A DNA stretch of 64,000 nt, from contig NZ_LMKH01000023.1 in the NCBI RefSeq assembly GCF_001421415.1, forward strand, positions 258,725 to 322,724, written 5' to 3'. Every line of letters starts with the position of its first letter. Position 1 is the stretch's first letter. A model generated the notes under the pieces. That model worked only from the letters and a program-made list of their open reading frames with translations. It was not told the origin of the DNA and made no database searches. The stretch is from Sphingomonas sp. Leaf208. GTDB lineage: Bacteria > Pseudomonadota > Alphaproteobacteria > Sphingomonadales > Sphingomonadaceae. Below are positions 36,177-45,459 of the stretch, piece after piece. The position numbers and the translations under genes were made by a program.

Positions 36177-39100
36177 TCAGAGAATTTCGATACGAACGTT
36201 GCTGGCGATGGCCTCTTCGAGCTGTTTGCGAAGGGCCGACAAGTAGTCCTCTACGTCCTGCGACGTTTCCAGATAGGGCTTTGACGCGGCCATCTTTGCC
36301 GTGATCTGACGTCGGGGTTTAAAGTTCTGCGGTGCCTTCATCGTGGGAGCCGGAGTGATTGGCTTCGCTGTCGGTTCCTTGACCGTCGACCCTTGCGGCT
36401 CCGGCACTGACTGTTCAGCGGCCTTCTTCGCAGCCTCGACCGCCTTCTCGATCCGCGAGTGGGCGATCTCAGCAGCATCGTCCGCTTCGGCCACGAGGTT
36501 CGTCAGTTGCCCGGAGCGGGTTTCCGTTTCAATCCGTTTGCGGATGTCTTGGGCGGGCTTCAGGCATTGGTTCGAGAAATCGGCATCCACGCCGATCTCC
36601 GACAGATCCTGCCTAATCGTCTCAATTTGCGGATCGACCTTGGCCAAGGCTTCCGCACGGCGCTCGGCGATCACCGCTTCGTTGACGGTGCGCAACGTTG
36701 CGATAAGTGAAGCACTCTCCTTGATCCTGCCATAGGGCTTGGGATCATTGAGAATGGCCCGAACAGTTGTCAGCGCCGCAGCTGCCCCTGCATTCCGACC
36801 AATGAAAAGTGCGTTGGGCTCAAACTCATTCTGGTATGCCGATCGTAAAGAGTCCCACTGGGGCCGCTGTTGGGTATAGAATGTCTCAAGCCGCTGATAA
36901 CGGTCACCCCCGTCCACCAGATCATCACCATGCGCTTTGACATGTTCAAGAAAGGCATAGCTGTCCTGATTGCCCAGCAGCTTATTTAGAATCTTCTGTA
37001 TGTCGGCAATATCGTCGGTACCGGGGTAGTTCCCAGTGGTGGCCAGCGCCGACCACTGGCTCAGATAGCGTGACTGCCCATCGAAGCGGGTGCGTAGCCA
37101 AGCATGGAGATCGTCCTCGCCCTCAGGGGCAGCCATTCCGAACAGGTCGCGTGCAAGTCTCCGAACGGCCTGAATGTCCGCTCTATCTACCGTTTTGCGG
37201 CGGGAAAGGCTGACCCTATTCCACTTGTTAGGACCGTCAATCTGGCCAAGAATCTCGTTTACTTGGAGCTTCCCGCCATTGGCATGGAGTTCAATCTTTC
37301 CTGCCTTAAACAGGCGGCAAACCAGCAGCAGGGTATCATGTTCCTTCCAGCCATAGGGATGGCGAGCGAAGCGCTCTGTGATCAGTGCCCCTAAGTTAAC
37401 CGATTGGCTGCGAACGGAGAGCAGATCGACGTAATCAAGGACATCCTTCAGTGCCTTGGAGTTCTGGCTACCGCCGAGCAAATCGAGTTCCTCACCTGTG
37501 GGATCGGCCAACAGGCGGCGGATCTCCGCCATGTGGTCGGCAGGCGAATGCTGGATGTACGACAGCTTATTGTAGCTGTTTTCGACCAGATACCGCAGCC
37601 CCGTTTCGACAGCCGCCTTTGGCCCACCAGCGAAGCTCTTCTCGTTGCCCAGAGCGAAGAATTTTGCCTCCTCCAACATCTGGGTCAGCGTGGCATTGAT
37701 GCGATTACGGCGCTGGGTGTTCTCCTGCCGTTTGTCTTCGTGGATGCGTTTGGTGGTAGGCGGAAGTGATCCGTCCGTCCGAAGCCTCAGGTAGTTTTGA
37801 GTCTGGATATAGCTCTTGATCTCATCTGCCAGTTTCTTGTCATCCCGCAGCTTGATGACAAGTTCCCCAACTCCGCCTTCCATACTCATTTCAAGGCATC
37901 GCGGATCGGTGAAGGATGGGAAATCCGGCGCAAGTGGAGTCAATACAGAAACCGTCAAGCTTCCTTCATTGCGGTTACCGACGGGGGCCAAGTCGATCAG
38001 GCGGGAAAGGTCGAAATCCTTTCCGTTCCCGGCAAAACGATACCGCCGTAGGTCTTTCAGTACGTCCTCGAAAGTGACCTCGCCGAGCAGCCGGTGCAGG
38101 TCCGTCTGGCTGTAATCCTGATCCTTGATTGCTTTGTTGATGTCCCGCTCTTCGTTGGTCAGGAAGAAGTACAGGTCCCCGTTACGGCTGATCAGTGTAT
38201 CACGTTCAAGACGCAGCAAGCTTTCCTCGATAGCGCTCCGCAAAGCACGCTTGTCGGCATCCACCTCCTCCACGAAAAAGGTGACGAGATTGTCAATATT
38301 GCCGGGAACTTCCTCGACGTATCGGATAAGGAAAAGAGTCTTCAGCACTCGGGGATCGAAAGCTGAACGATCCGGGATATTATCGACACGACTGATGGCG
38401 GTGCGAACGACCCCCTCAAGGAAGCTCTCGATAGACGGATAGAAGGAATCCAGCGGGGCCAATGCGCCCAATGGCTTGTCCTTGATCGCCAGTGCTGCCG
38501 TTTGGAACGCATCGAGCATGGACCGCTCCCCCTTAGAAAGGTGGCCACCTGTTGCCCCAAACTGACGACTGGCTTCGAATATCTTCTGGATCAGCAGGAA
38601 TTGATAAGGTGGGAAGGGATAGCAATCGACAAAGCTATCGGTGTCGGTGAACGGACGAAGGGTGATAGCCGCATCTCGGAACGTGATCTGATTACGAAGA
38701 ATATCGCCCTTATCTTGAAACATGACCTTCAGAGCCTCAGAGGCTTCATCCGTCTTTGACAGCAGGCGGCGCTGGATCACTTCATCAGCGTTCGACCCCG
38801 AAAGGGACAGCCGAGTGGTAAAGCGCCCCTGAATTTTAGAGAAATCCTTGCTGTTGTCCTTCCCAAAGCCGCCGGTACCAACAACGGCTTCGATGTCCTC
38901 CTGCGACGTCACCACCACCCACGCACGGCCATGGCATTTTGTGCCAAGTTCCTCAGTAATGGTCTGAAGGTTCAGCATAAGCTGGGTCTGGCCGCCGATG
39001 AACTGGCCGACCTCATCGGCAAGGAACACGAGGCGCCGATCGCTGCCCTTCTTGTCGAGGTACTGTGTCACCCATTTGGCAAAGTTTTCAATAGTGAGCG

Positions 39101-39821
39101 CCAACCCTTTCTCGAGGTTGTCGATGAACCCCTGCGGATCATGAATTTGCTGGTTCAAGACCTTGCTGAGTGCGTCGCCAACCTCCGTGGCGTAGAACTG
39201 GTAGGAATCCCGCTCAGTCTTCCAGTCGAGGTTGTTGTCGGAAGCTAGAGTGTCGATAAAGGCTTGGTATTTTCCCTTGTCATCGAGGAAGCGTTCCATA
39301 TGCGCTACTTCGGGATGATCGCCGCAATATCCGGCATGCTCGTTAAATACCTTGAGGAAAACCTGAAGGATCGCGTCTCGGCTGTGGTTTTGCTCGGCCT
39401 TACTGTCAATGTTGAATAGTATTACTTCGGTATGCGCATTTGCCAGACGCCTTAGATCACCTTGCAAAACGCTGTCCCCAGCAATCTTCTCAAGGAAAAA
39501 ATCGAGCGGGGTTCTAGCCTCTTTGCCTTCTTCGTTGACTGATTGGTTTTCTAACAGGTAAGACAGAATCTTGATGAAGTGAGATTTACCAGACCCGAAA
39601 AATCCAGATACCCAGACACCCATCTTGGCTGATATATCGGCATCTTTTTTACGGTCCATACCTAGTAGAAAAGCATCGACGAAATGCCTCAGGTGTTTAT
39701 CGACCTCCTTGGTAATCACATACTCTTCGAGCTCGTTGTACGCCTTGTCGTTCTGGTCGGCTTTGATCACACCGTTTATCTGACGGTTTATATCTTTCGC
39801 GAAGATGTTCTCAATTTTCAT
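36177..39821 (-). CDS. brxC: BREX type 1 protein BrxC (ATPase)
   Basis: This 1214-aa P-loop ATPase carries Walker A at SGFFGSGKSHFIKIL (about residues 73-87) and the DUF499/PglY-like layout. A helical C-terminal region ends in a basic linker (KPRRQITAKMAASKPYLE). BrxC is needed for both BREX methylation and phage exclusion and is thought to drive assembly of the complex on DNA. It begins ATG, 4 nt after brxB, and ends 14 nt before pglX. Confidence 0.95.
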   Translation of the reverse strand: MKIENIFAKDINRQINGVIKADQNDKAYNELEEYVITKEVDKHLRHFVDAFLLGMDRKKDADISAKMGVWVSGFFGSGKSHFIKILSYLLENQSVNEEGKEARTPLDFFLEKIAGDSVLQGDLRRLANAHTEVILFNIDSKAEQNHSRDAILQVFLKVFNEHAGYCGDHPEVAHMERFLDDKGKYQAFIDTLASDNNLDWKTERDSYQFYATEVGDALSKVLNQQIHDPQGFIDNLEKGLALTIENFAKWVTQYLDKKGSDRRLVFLADEVGQFIGGQTQLMLNLQTITEELGTKCHGRAWVVVTSQEDIEAVVGTGGFGKDNSKDFSKIQGRFTTRLSLSGSNADEVIQRRLLSKTDEASEALKVMFQDKGDILRNQITFRDAAITLRPFTDTDSFVDCYPFPPYQFLLIQKIFEASRQFGATGGHLSKGERSMLDAFQTAALAIKDKPLGALAPLDSFYPSIESFLEGVVRTAISRVDNIPDRSAFDPRVLKTLFLIRYVEEVPGNIDNLVTFFVEEVDADKRALRSAIEESLLRLERDTLISRNGDLYFFLTNEERDINKAIKDQDYSQTDLHRLLGEVTFEDVLKDLRRYRFAGNGKDFDLSRLIDLAPVGNRNEGSLTVSVLTPLAPDFPSFTDPRCLEMSMEGGVGELVIKLRDDKKLADEIKSYIQTQNYLRLRTDGSLPPTTKRIHEDKRQENTQRRNRINATLTQMLEEAKFFALGNEKSFAGGPKAAVETGLRYLVENSYNKLSYIQHSPADHMAEIRRLLADPTGEELDLLGGSQNSKALKDVLDYVDLLSVRSQSVNLGALITERFARHPYGWKEHDTLLLVCRLFKAGKIELHANGGKLQVNEILGQIDGPNKWNRVSLSRRKTVDRADIQAVRRLARDLFGMAAPEGEDDLHAWLRTRFDGQSRYLSQWSALATTGNYPGTDDIADIQKILNKLLGNQDSYAFLEHVKAHGDDLVDGGDRYQRLETFYTQQRPQWDSLRSAYQNEFEPNALFIGRNAGAAAALTTVRAILNDPKPYGRIKESASLIATLRTVNEAVIAERRAEALAKVDPQIETIRQDLSEIGVDADFSNQCLKPAQDIRKRIETETRSGQLTNLVAEADDAAEIAHSRIEKAVEAAKKAAEQSVPEPQGSTVKEPTAKPITPAPTMKAPQNFKPRRQITAKMAASKPYLETSQDVEDYLSALRKQLEEAIASNVRIEIL

Positions 39822-39825
39822 GTGA

Positions 39826-40395
39826 TTAGTCCACCAACCTAAAGGCGCGGTAATAGGGAGTTTCTTGTAGCTCGCCGAACAGTTGCAGGGTCTGCCCGTT
39901 GAAGCGTCCGGGGAAGAATAAGACGAGCGGGATGCTACCCAGCAAAGGTTGCAGATTGTTGAGCAAGCTGTGGGTTCGAATCAGCGGATACGCCGCACCA
40001 ACACCGGTTAGAAATACGATCGTGGGCCTCTGGTCAACGAACCGGGACATCAAGGCCGCCGACAGTTTTCCGGGCTCCAAGGGGCCTTTGATAGCATTCA
40101 GCAGGGCCGGTACGCCCTTTGCCTTTTCCATCGAGAGAGCTTTGTCGTAGAGCCCCCGGCTTTTTAGTTGCTCGATAGCCAGTTCGAACACGTTGACGTG
40201 GCCGACGCGGAGGTCGGTCTTTCTGGCGATGTCATCAAGTAACCAGTCCAGATGATCGGAAACCTGCCGTTCGGCCGCAGCAGGGTAGTCGAACGCAAAG
40301 AACGGCACGTCCTTGCCAAGCCCGCGCCCGTGCAAAAAATCGTCGGACGTGATGCGCGCGCGGATTTTGTCCAGTCGTGTCTGCAGGCCTGTCAA
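39826..40395 (-). CDS. brxB: BREX protein BrxB (DUF1788)
   Basis: This 189-aa protein matches DUF1788/BrxB. It has FFAFDYPAAAERQVSDHLDW near the N-terminus and the SIPLVLFFPGRFNGQTLQLF signature near the C-terminus. It is a small required BREX component of unknown biochemical role. Its TTG start overlaps the brxA stop by 4 nt (TTGA), indicating translational coupling. Confidence 0.93.
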   Translation of the reverse strand: MTGLQTRLDKIRARITSDDFLHGRGLGKDVPFFAFDYPAAAERQVSDHLDWLLDDIARKTDLRVGHVNVFELAIEQLKSRGLYDKALSMEKAKGVPALLNAIKGPLEPGKLSAALMSRFVDQRPTIVFLTGVGAAYPLIRTHSLLNNLQPLLGSIPLVLFFPGRFNGQTLQLFGELQETPYYRAFRLVD

Positions 40396-40982
40396 AGGAA
40401 CACCTGCATGGCTTGACGGACTTCTTCAAACTTCGGATCACTAAGGTAGCTGATGATCTCGGGCTCATAATAAACGGGTTGGAGGCTGGGCTTCGCACCT
40501 TCCGACAGCATCCCGACTTCTGTCAGAATTCTGAGGACGCTATCGCCGAGTTTACCTTCGGTGGATGCTGACCAATCGGACATCTCTGGGTCGCGCTCGC
40601 GGCAGGAGGCAACGAACGACCGCCAGTGACTACGAGTTAAAGCCAATTCGCCCGATTGGAAGCGATCTCTGACGTAGATAGCGAGAAAGTCCCGCAGCAG
40701 GGGGGAGTGGGTCGTCGCTGCGGCAAAAACTGCCTGAGTGGCCACCGGCTTGGTCCCATCACGGACGAACTCCCAAAGCTCCGGAGTCATGCGCTTCAGT
40801 CGGGCCTTGATGAGGCTGGCTTGCCGTTTGGCCGTGCCGATAGAGGTTTTTTGCAGAACGTTATCGACTTCGATGGCCTGACGCCATTCGGCTGCGGGAA
40901 GCCGCCTGAGGAGCAAACTCGCAATAATTCGGGATTCGTAAACCTTTAGCGATCCACCAGCTATGTCGGCTTTGTACGCCAA
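40392..40982 (-). CDS. brxA: BREX protein BrxA (DUF1819)
   Basis: This 196-aa protein is DUF1819/BrxA, an all-helical protein structurally similar to the RNA-binding antiterminator NusB. Recognisable family stretches are ESRIIASLLLRRL and WSASTEGKLGDSVLRILTE. It is the first gene of the operon. The start is a TTG (TTG GCG TAC AAA) with AAGGAGG 4 nt upstream. No WYL-type BrxR regulator gene adjoins it. Confidence 0.93.
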   Translation of the reverse strand: MAYKADIAGGSLKVYESRIIASLLLRRLPAAEWRQAIEVDNVLQKTSIGTAKRQASLIKARLKRMTPELWEFVRDGTKPVATQAVFAAATTHSPLLRDFLAIYVRDRFQSGELALTRSHWRSFVASCRERDPEMSDWSASTEGKLGDSVLRILTEVGMLSEGAKPSLQPVYYEPEIISYLSDPKFEEVRQAMQVFL

Positions 40983-41403
40983 AAGTCCTCCTTCGGTTTG
41001 TCACTGAGGGCGGTAACGGGCGACAGGAAAGAATCAAAGCGAATCTGAACGATTCGGGCCATTAGGTATTGTTGTCATTGTGCCTTGAGCCGCTTGGCAT
41101 GCCCCCGCCGCAGGCGGGTGACTATCCCGTGGAACGTGGGCTGGCCATGCGCTGGCTAAGGCGCTGAGGCAATTGTGAATGCGGCATGCGTCCAAAAACG
41201 ATGCTGGTCCAGAATATTCAGTGGCGCCGTCAACGCAAAGGCGAGCCATTCCGCCAGCTCGCTTGGCCGCCTGACCGAGGAAAAGGCAACAGATGCACCG
41301 CTCAAAGGGCGTCAGGAGTTTGGCCTTTGCGGGGCTTTGAGCTTTTCTGTAGCTCATCGCACTACCTAACTTAGACGAAGCTCTTATGGCAAGCGCGATG
41401 CTT
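40983..41403. promoter_or_regulatory. BREX operon upstream region
   Basis: This 421-bp non-coding stretch must carry the BREX promoter, since the upstream minus-strand gene starts a separate unit ending at 41404. I see no convincing open frame; a minus-strand frame of 132 aa has no protein-like composition. I cannot place the -35/-10 with confidence. Confidence 0.45.
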
Positions 41404-41970
41404 TTACGGCTCATCCCATTCGTCAGGTACAAATTCTGCAGCTTTCAGTGATAAATTCGGGTTTAAGGCAACAATAATACTATCCCCCCAGCGGTCGCTC
41501 ATCATCCAGATACCATCCTGATTTTCTCGAACACGTGCAGACTCAGCGTCGACGCCTTCTAGCCCAACCCGAAAATAAGGCTCGTCATCATCAACAATAT
41601 TAACATCTAAACCAAACGACAGGTCAGATAGCGGCACATTCCCGGCAAATAACTCTTGAATGGACGAAAGACCACTTTCCACGATCTTGTAAATCAAGCT
41701 ATCGAGAGCTACCAGCGACGCTCGATCATTTCGCACCGACCCTCTCAGTTGGAGCATTGGCTCCCAGCTAGTGACGCGGGACGCGATTGCCTCGCGGAAC
41801 GAGCGGAGAGCAGAAACGCCTCTAATGAGCTGATCGTCTGACATCTTAATCTGATCGCACTTACCAAAACTCATGTCCAAGAAGATAAAATGGGCCGTTT
41901 TCGGCTCGCCTTGCCCCACGTAGATCTGCCACGCCGGTTTCGGCTGTTCAAGGATCAGCTGATAGAGCAA
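41404..41970 (-). CDS. Hypothetical protein, third gene of operon upstream of BREX
   Basis: This 188-aa acidic protein begins MLYQLILEQPKPAWQIYVGQ and includes FGLDVNIVDDDEPYFRVGL and WGDSIIVALNPNLSL. A mix of strands and helices is suggested, with no membrane segment. It overlaps the preceding gene by 23 nt, so the two products are tightly coupled. I do not recognise the family. Lying next to a BREX operon makes a defence-related or immunity function possible. Confidence 0.65.
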   Translation of the reverse strand: MLYQLILEQPKPAWQIYVGQGEPKTAHFIFLDMSFGKCDQIKMSDDQLIRGVSALRSFREAIASRVTSWEPMLQLRGSVRNDRASLVALDSLIYKIVESGLSSIQELFAGNVPLSDLSFGLDVNIVDDDEPYFRVGLEGVDAESARVRENQDGIWMMSDRWGDSIIVALNPNLSLKAAEFVPDEWDEP

Positions 41971-42496
41971 TTCGGCTCAATTGATGAGGTGCCTTGCGCT
42001 CCAGCACTTCCAGTAGAAGCGCTACTTCCCCCTTTAACCGGAGGGCAGTCGTCGGTGAGGCATCCTGCGCATAGGCCGTTACTCGGGTCAGACGCTCGAC
42101 AGCATTATCAAAGCTGGTGGCTTCCTCCTTTTCCAGCTTCCTCTGGTGCGCATAAATGTAGAGGAAGCTGACCTTATTGCAGAGCACATCGTCGCGTTTG
42201 CTAATGGGAATTGCCCCGCATGCCCATCCGGTGACCAGATAGCGGATCGTTGAGAAGTAGTTATTGAACTTCGACCGCTTCGCGTTCGTGTCCATGAGGC
42301 CGCTCATGTGGTGCCATGCGAGCGCCTGTTTCGTCTGGGCGATCACCCCCTCAACTGAATGGCCGTCCTCAGTGATCAGCCTAATGGCTTCGCGACCCCA
42401 ATCTCTGGCACTCGACTGATTATCAACCGCATCCTTTGCGACTTGGATCAGTGAGGAGCTCGCTTCCGTTATTCGACCACCAGCATCGTTCGACAT
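41948..42496 (-). CDS. Hypothetical protein, second gene of operon upstream of BREX
   Basis: This 182-aa protein is largely helical. It has a segment KFNNYFSTIRYLVTGWACGA after a basic stretch, and a long charged helix (YAHQRKLEKEEATSFDNAVE). It begins MSNDAGGRITEASSSLIQ and starts 3 nt after the 50-aa gene. The pattern (helical, Lys/Arg patches, conserved-looking Trp) could suit nucleic-acid or protein interaction, but no family is recognised. Confidence 0.65.
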   Translation of the reverse strand: MSNDAGGRITEASSSLIQVAKDAVDNQSSARDWGREAIRLITEDGHSVEGVIAQTKQALAWHHMSGLMDTNAKRSKFNNYFSTIRYLVTGWACGAIPISKRDDVLCNKVSFLYIYAHQRKLEKEEATSFDNAVERLTRVTAYAQDASPTTALRLKGEVALLLEVLERKAPHQLSRIALSADP

Positions 42497-42499
42497 ATT

Positions 42500-42652
42500 T
42501 CAACTACCGCACCGCTTCGCCTGCCGGTCGCTTTCTTCCTTGGCGCTGCCAAGTGCGCTCCACGTCGCCTCATTGTCCTTCTGCTCGATGTAGCGGTCGG
42601 CCTTGCTATCGCTGCTTCCCTTTGCTGTCTTCTTCTTTTCAATGCCAAACAC
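42500..42652 (-). CDS. Small charged protein, first gene of operon upstream of BREX
   Basis: This 50-aa, strongly charged protein reads MFGIEKKKTAKGSSDSKADR and continues with YIEQKDNEATWSALGSAKEE. The GTG start has AAGGAG 7 nt upstream, and a plausible promoter (TTGCAT, 18-bp spacer, TATTAG) lies about 40 nt further up. It sits 3 nt before the 182-aa gene and probably belongs to the same functional unit. Such a short lysine-rich protein could be a nucleic-acid or antitoxin-like partner; that is inference. Confidence 0.6.
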   Translation of the reverse strand: MFGIEKKKTAKGSSDSKADRYIEQKDNEATWSALGSAKEESDRQAKRCGS

Positions 42653-42952
42653 AGAGCCTCTCCTTCATGAGCGGCATGGAGTCGCCTGCCGAGCCTAATA
42701 TCGAGCATTGGCAGCGAGATGCAATTCGGGAAACGGTCGGACCAAAAAACCAGCATGCCCAAGCCTAGCCGCCATGGCCGTTTCCCCTCGCGCCCGCCTG
42801 CATCAGCCGGGATTCGCCATCTCCTAATAGGCACATTGCAGAAAGCTCGATCTCTAGCGTCCCGTGTACAATTGTGAGTCGGCACAAGCTACTTAGCGCT
42901 TCATGACATCGTCGAAACGCCGCAGACCTCACGCCCGCCCCGGGCGTCCTAA
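42653..42952. other. 300-bp gap; promoter of the three-gene operon
   Basis: No gene is supportable. The minus strand contains TTGCAT-N18-TATTAG about 40 nt before the GTG at 42652, the best sigma-70-like candidate. The upstream minus-strand PcfJ-like gene ends at 42953. Confidence 0.4.
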
Positions 42953-43822
42953 TCAGTCGTCTTCCTCGAAGTCATAGCGACCGGACGACGAAAGTCGGTG
43001 CAGCACTGCCCATTCGCCGGTTTCAGCCTTGGTACTCGGCCGTGGAAAGACGCCGTGCTCGCGGAGATATGCGGTAGCTGCTGCGCGAAGAGCGGGATGC
43101 GGACAAGCGTTGTGTTTTGCGAACAGGTCCTCAAGATACCAGACGCCTTCCCGCCGCTTCACGTGCACCACGCACGCCTGTCCTTCAGACTCGAACTGAG
43201 CAAAATGGTCGAAACCATCAAGCACGGTGGGGATGTAATGCTCGGCGCAGTTGCGGTACCGCCGCGCAAGCCGCCGAAGTTCACCGCCACTTCTCACGGG
43301 CGAATACGCCGGGGAAGCAGGAACGGGGTGCCGGTCGAACACCGTTCGTCGGGTCCACCTTCTCCAAAGTTCGGACAAGTCTCTACTCGAACCTACGCTA
43401 CGCATCGCGCCAAACAGTGCTGCGCGGTCCACCCCGTTGGCGATCAGGAGTTCGATGACCTTAGCGGTGTCCTCCGCTGCCTTTACACTCTTCACGGCAT
43501 TAATGACGTTGGCGACGCAAACTTCAGCCGGAAGCTTCCGAGCAACCGAGAGTTTCAGAGGATTGATCTCTCTGAGGCCTTCGATGGAACGAACGATTCC
43601 TACATGCGGCGGACTGCTAAGAAGTTCGTTCAACGCCGCGTAAAAACCGATCTCATGGGGTTGTGAACCCGACCGCCGCAGCGCTCCACGCAAACCGCGA
43701 GGCACATCGCCAAACGCAGACTGGAGAATGGTGCGGTGATCTGCACGGGTGAGAAAATCGGCGGTATCCCGCGTAGCAGCTGCACCACCTCCGATGAGCT
43801 TCACGGCCATATATGCGGCCAC
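42953..43822 (-). CDS. PcfJ-like domain protein
   Basis: This 289-aa protein has a C-terminal stretch ARRYRNCAEHYI ... ACVVHVKRREGVWYLEDLFA that resembles PcfJ-like proteins of mobile elements, whose function is unknown. The annotated GTG start is only the most downstream possibility. The frame stays open and protein-like for 40 more codons (HLAGFAGSYLRSSDERRQVV precedes residue 1) up to an ATT at 43942, which has GGAG 7 nt upstream. The true protein may therefore be 329 aa. A perfect GAAGGAG/CTCCTTC stem-loop covers that ribosome binding site. Confidence 0.62.
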   Translation of the reverse strand: MAAYMAVKLIGGGAAATRDTADFLTRADHRTILQSAFGDVPRGLRGALRRSGSQPHEIGFYAALNELLSSPPHVGIVRSIEGLREINPLKLSVARKLPAEVCVANVINAVKSVKAAEDTAKVIELLIANGVDRAALFGAMRSVGSSRDLSELWRRWTRRTVFDRHPVPASPAYSPVRSGGELRRLARRYRNCAEHYIPTVLDGFDHFAQFESEGQACVVHVKRREGVWYLEDLFAKHNACPHPALRAAATAYLREHGVFPRPSTKAETGEWAVLHRLSSSGRYDFEEDD

Positions 43823-43949
43823 GACCTGCCGTCGCTCGTCGCTAGACCGAAGATACGATCCTGCAAACCCCGCCAGATGGCAATCCAGTCCGACTACAGT
43901 GTCGAGTGCCCAACCAACGAGGGGCGCGAAACGATTTTGAATAAGCGTT

Positions 43950-43969
43950 CTCCTTCATAATCGAAGGAG
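43950..43969 (-). promoter_or_regulatory. Stem-loop covering a GAAGGAG ribosome binding site
   Basis: On the minus strand CTCCTTC-GATTAT-GAAGGAG forms a perfect 7-bp stem whose 3' arm is a near-perfect Shine-Dalgarno. It is 7 nt upstream of an in-frame ATT and also contains an ATG that opens a 38-codon overlapping frame. Confidence 0.5.
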
Positions 43970-44158
43970 CTTGGGCTCTTGATACGATTTGATCATAGGA
44001 GATTGACTATCACGTTTTCCCGGTTCTTACAAAGATGAGTAATTGCGGGGCACAGGCGGCTTCCAGCATACCGAGCGTTCGGTACTCGGGATCGGTCTGG
44101 GACATTATTATGTTCGATGCGAGCTTTCCCATGTGGGTATTTCGGTCGGCGCGCGACC

Positions 44159-44458
44159 CTATTCGACCTTGCGTGCGTCAAGTATCTCATTGCAAACTCG
44201 GGCACCAAGGGCGTTACCGGCACTACGAACCCGCGACCATTCTTCGGATGAAAACTCAGTCAAGTCCTCTTCCATGAATCTCCCCTTCCCGGCATATGTC
44301 GAGTAAATCTGAATTCCGCCATGGGCTTGAACTTCGCTATTGCACGGTACGGTGCGCCCATCGCGGCGCTTACCGTAGATGTAGAATCCCATGGCCTCGG
44401 GATTCCCGAAAGCTCCGTATTTCGCCAAATAGCGAATGCTCCGTATTTCGCTTCTCAT
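44159..44458 (-). CDS. Hypothetical protein
   Basis: This 99-aa protein begins MRSEIRSIRYLAKYGAFGNP and has GFYIYGKRRDGRTVPCNSEV. AAGG lies 7 nt before the ATG. It starts 17 nt after the lipoprotein gene and is probably in its operon. No membrane segment or recognised motif is present; the acidic C-terminal half looks helical. Confidence 0.6.
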   Translation of the reverse strand: MRSEIRSIRYLAKYGAFGNPEAMGFYIYGKRRDGRTVPCNSEVQAHGGIQIYSTYAGKGRFMEEDLTEFSSEEWSRVRSAGNALGARVCNEILDARKVE

Positions 44459-44475
44459 ACCGTGACCTTAACGTC

Positions 44476-45459
44476 TCAAGAGCAAAGTTTCTGGCCCTCA
44501 GCTATCATATCCCCTATGTTAACCCTCAACTCCTGTCCGCCTTTGACTCCAGCGGCGCGAAGTTCGCCCATCATCTTTTTGTCGCTTGCCCAGATCGTCT
44601 TGATATTTTTGTATTGAGCGGCTGCTCCATTTACCCCGTAGCTGACCCCATCAAGCGTAGTGAAATAGATTGCCGATCCAGTGCAGCCGAGATAACCTGC
44701 ATCGACGGTCAGCGGCCAGTTCAGACCCCTAGCTACGAACGTAGCGCGCGACGCATTGGGCGGAACGATTGCATTACCTTTTCGCCAAGTGGTAACTTCG
44801 TTTGTAAGGCGGTTCACGAGAAGCGACATATCGGCGCCGGGGAAATAATATGTTTCGTGCTGACCTAATTCTGACGCACCCCGAATTGATTTGCCAAGCC
44901 TGCCTTCAACTGCCGATTGATTCCAACGCATCCCAGAAACGACATTCTCCATCACCCAGCCTTGGCGCTGGCGTGATCGCTGTTCGTCAGAGACAGAACC
45001 GCCCGAACCCGTCAGATCGAGGTGGGTTTCCGCGAATAGCTCGGGTATCTTTCCGTCGAATGGATTACCAGCCGCTCCCCACCGGGGAACAAACCTAACC
45101 GTCGCGTCATACGATCCCTTGGGAAGCGGTCGGGTTGCTTTGGTGGTATCGACGACGAAGACCGTTTTCTCACCGATAAGTTTCACATTTTCGGAGTAGC
45201 CGATGTAGCTATCGCTATCCTTCTGACCATGCAGATCAACCGACACGATGACTTCGATTGGCATCGGAAGGTTTGTGCCAATCGTGAACTCGACGCGTTT
45301 TCCATTGAGCATCTTGGCGAGGACAGTCAGCGACGGCTTCCCGGGCATCACTGCGGGTTTAGCCGAAGCGGCCTCTTGCTTTGCCTCCGGCACCTTGCTG
45401 CACCCCGTCGCGCCGACCGACATCGCCGTCGCGGTCAATATAACACCCAGCTTCTGCAC
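44476..45459 (-). CDS. Hypothetical lipoprotein
   Basis: This 327-aa protein has an N-terminal lipoprotein signal (LGVILTATAMSVGATGCSKV), with the probable lipidated Cys at residue 20. A linker and two strand-rich parts follow: a beta-sandwich-like part (KRVEFTIGTNLPMPIEVIVS) and a C-terminal part that may be an SH3-like region. The start is GTG with GGGGAG 5 nt upstream. It should reside in the periplasm or outer membrane. Function unknown. Confidence 0.65.
   Translation of the reverse strand: MQKLGVILTATAMSVGATGCSKVPEAKQEAASAKPAVMPGKPSLTVLAKMLNGKRVEFTIGTNLPMPIEVIVSVDLHGQKDSDSYIGYSENVKLIGEKTVFVVDTTKATRPLPKGSYDATVRFVPRWGAAGNPFDGKIPELFAETHLDLTGSGGSVSDEQRSRQRQGWVMENVVSGMRWNQSAVEGRLGKSIRGASELGQHETYYFPGADMSLLVNRLTNEVTTWRKGNAIVPPNASRATFVARGLNWPLTVDAGYLGCTGSAIYFTTLDGVSYGVNGAAAQYKNIKTIWASDKKMMGELRAAGVKGGQELRVNIGDMIAEGQKLCS

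Noticed and set aside
41034..41432. A 132-aa minus-strand open frame upstream of brxA
   Set aside because: Its composition is random-looking, it has no ribosome binding site, and it overlaps the end of a better supported gene at 41404.
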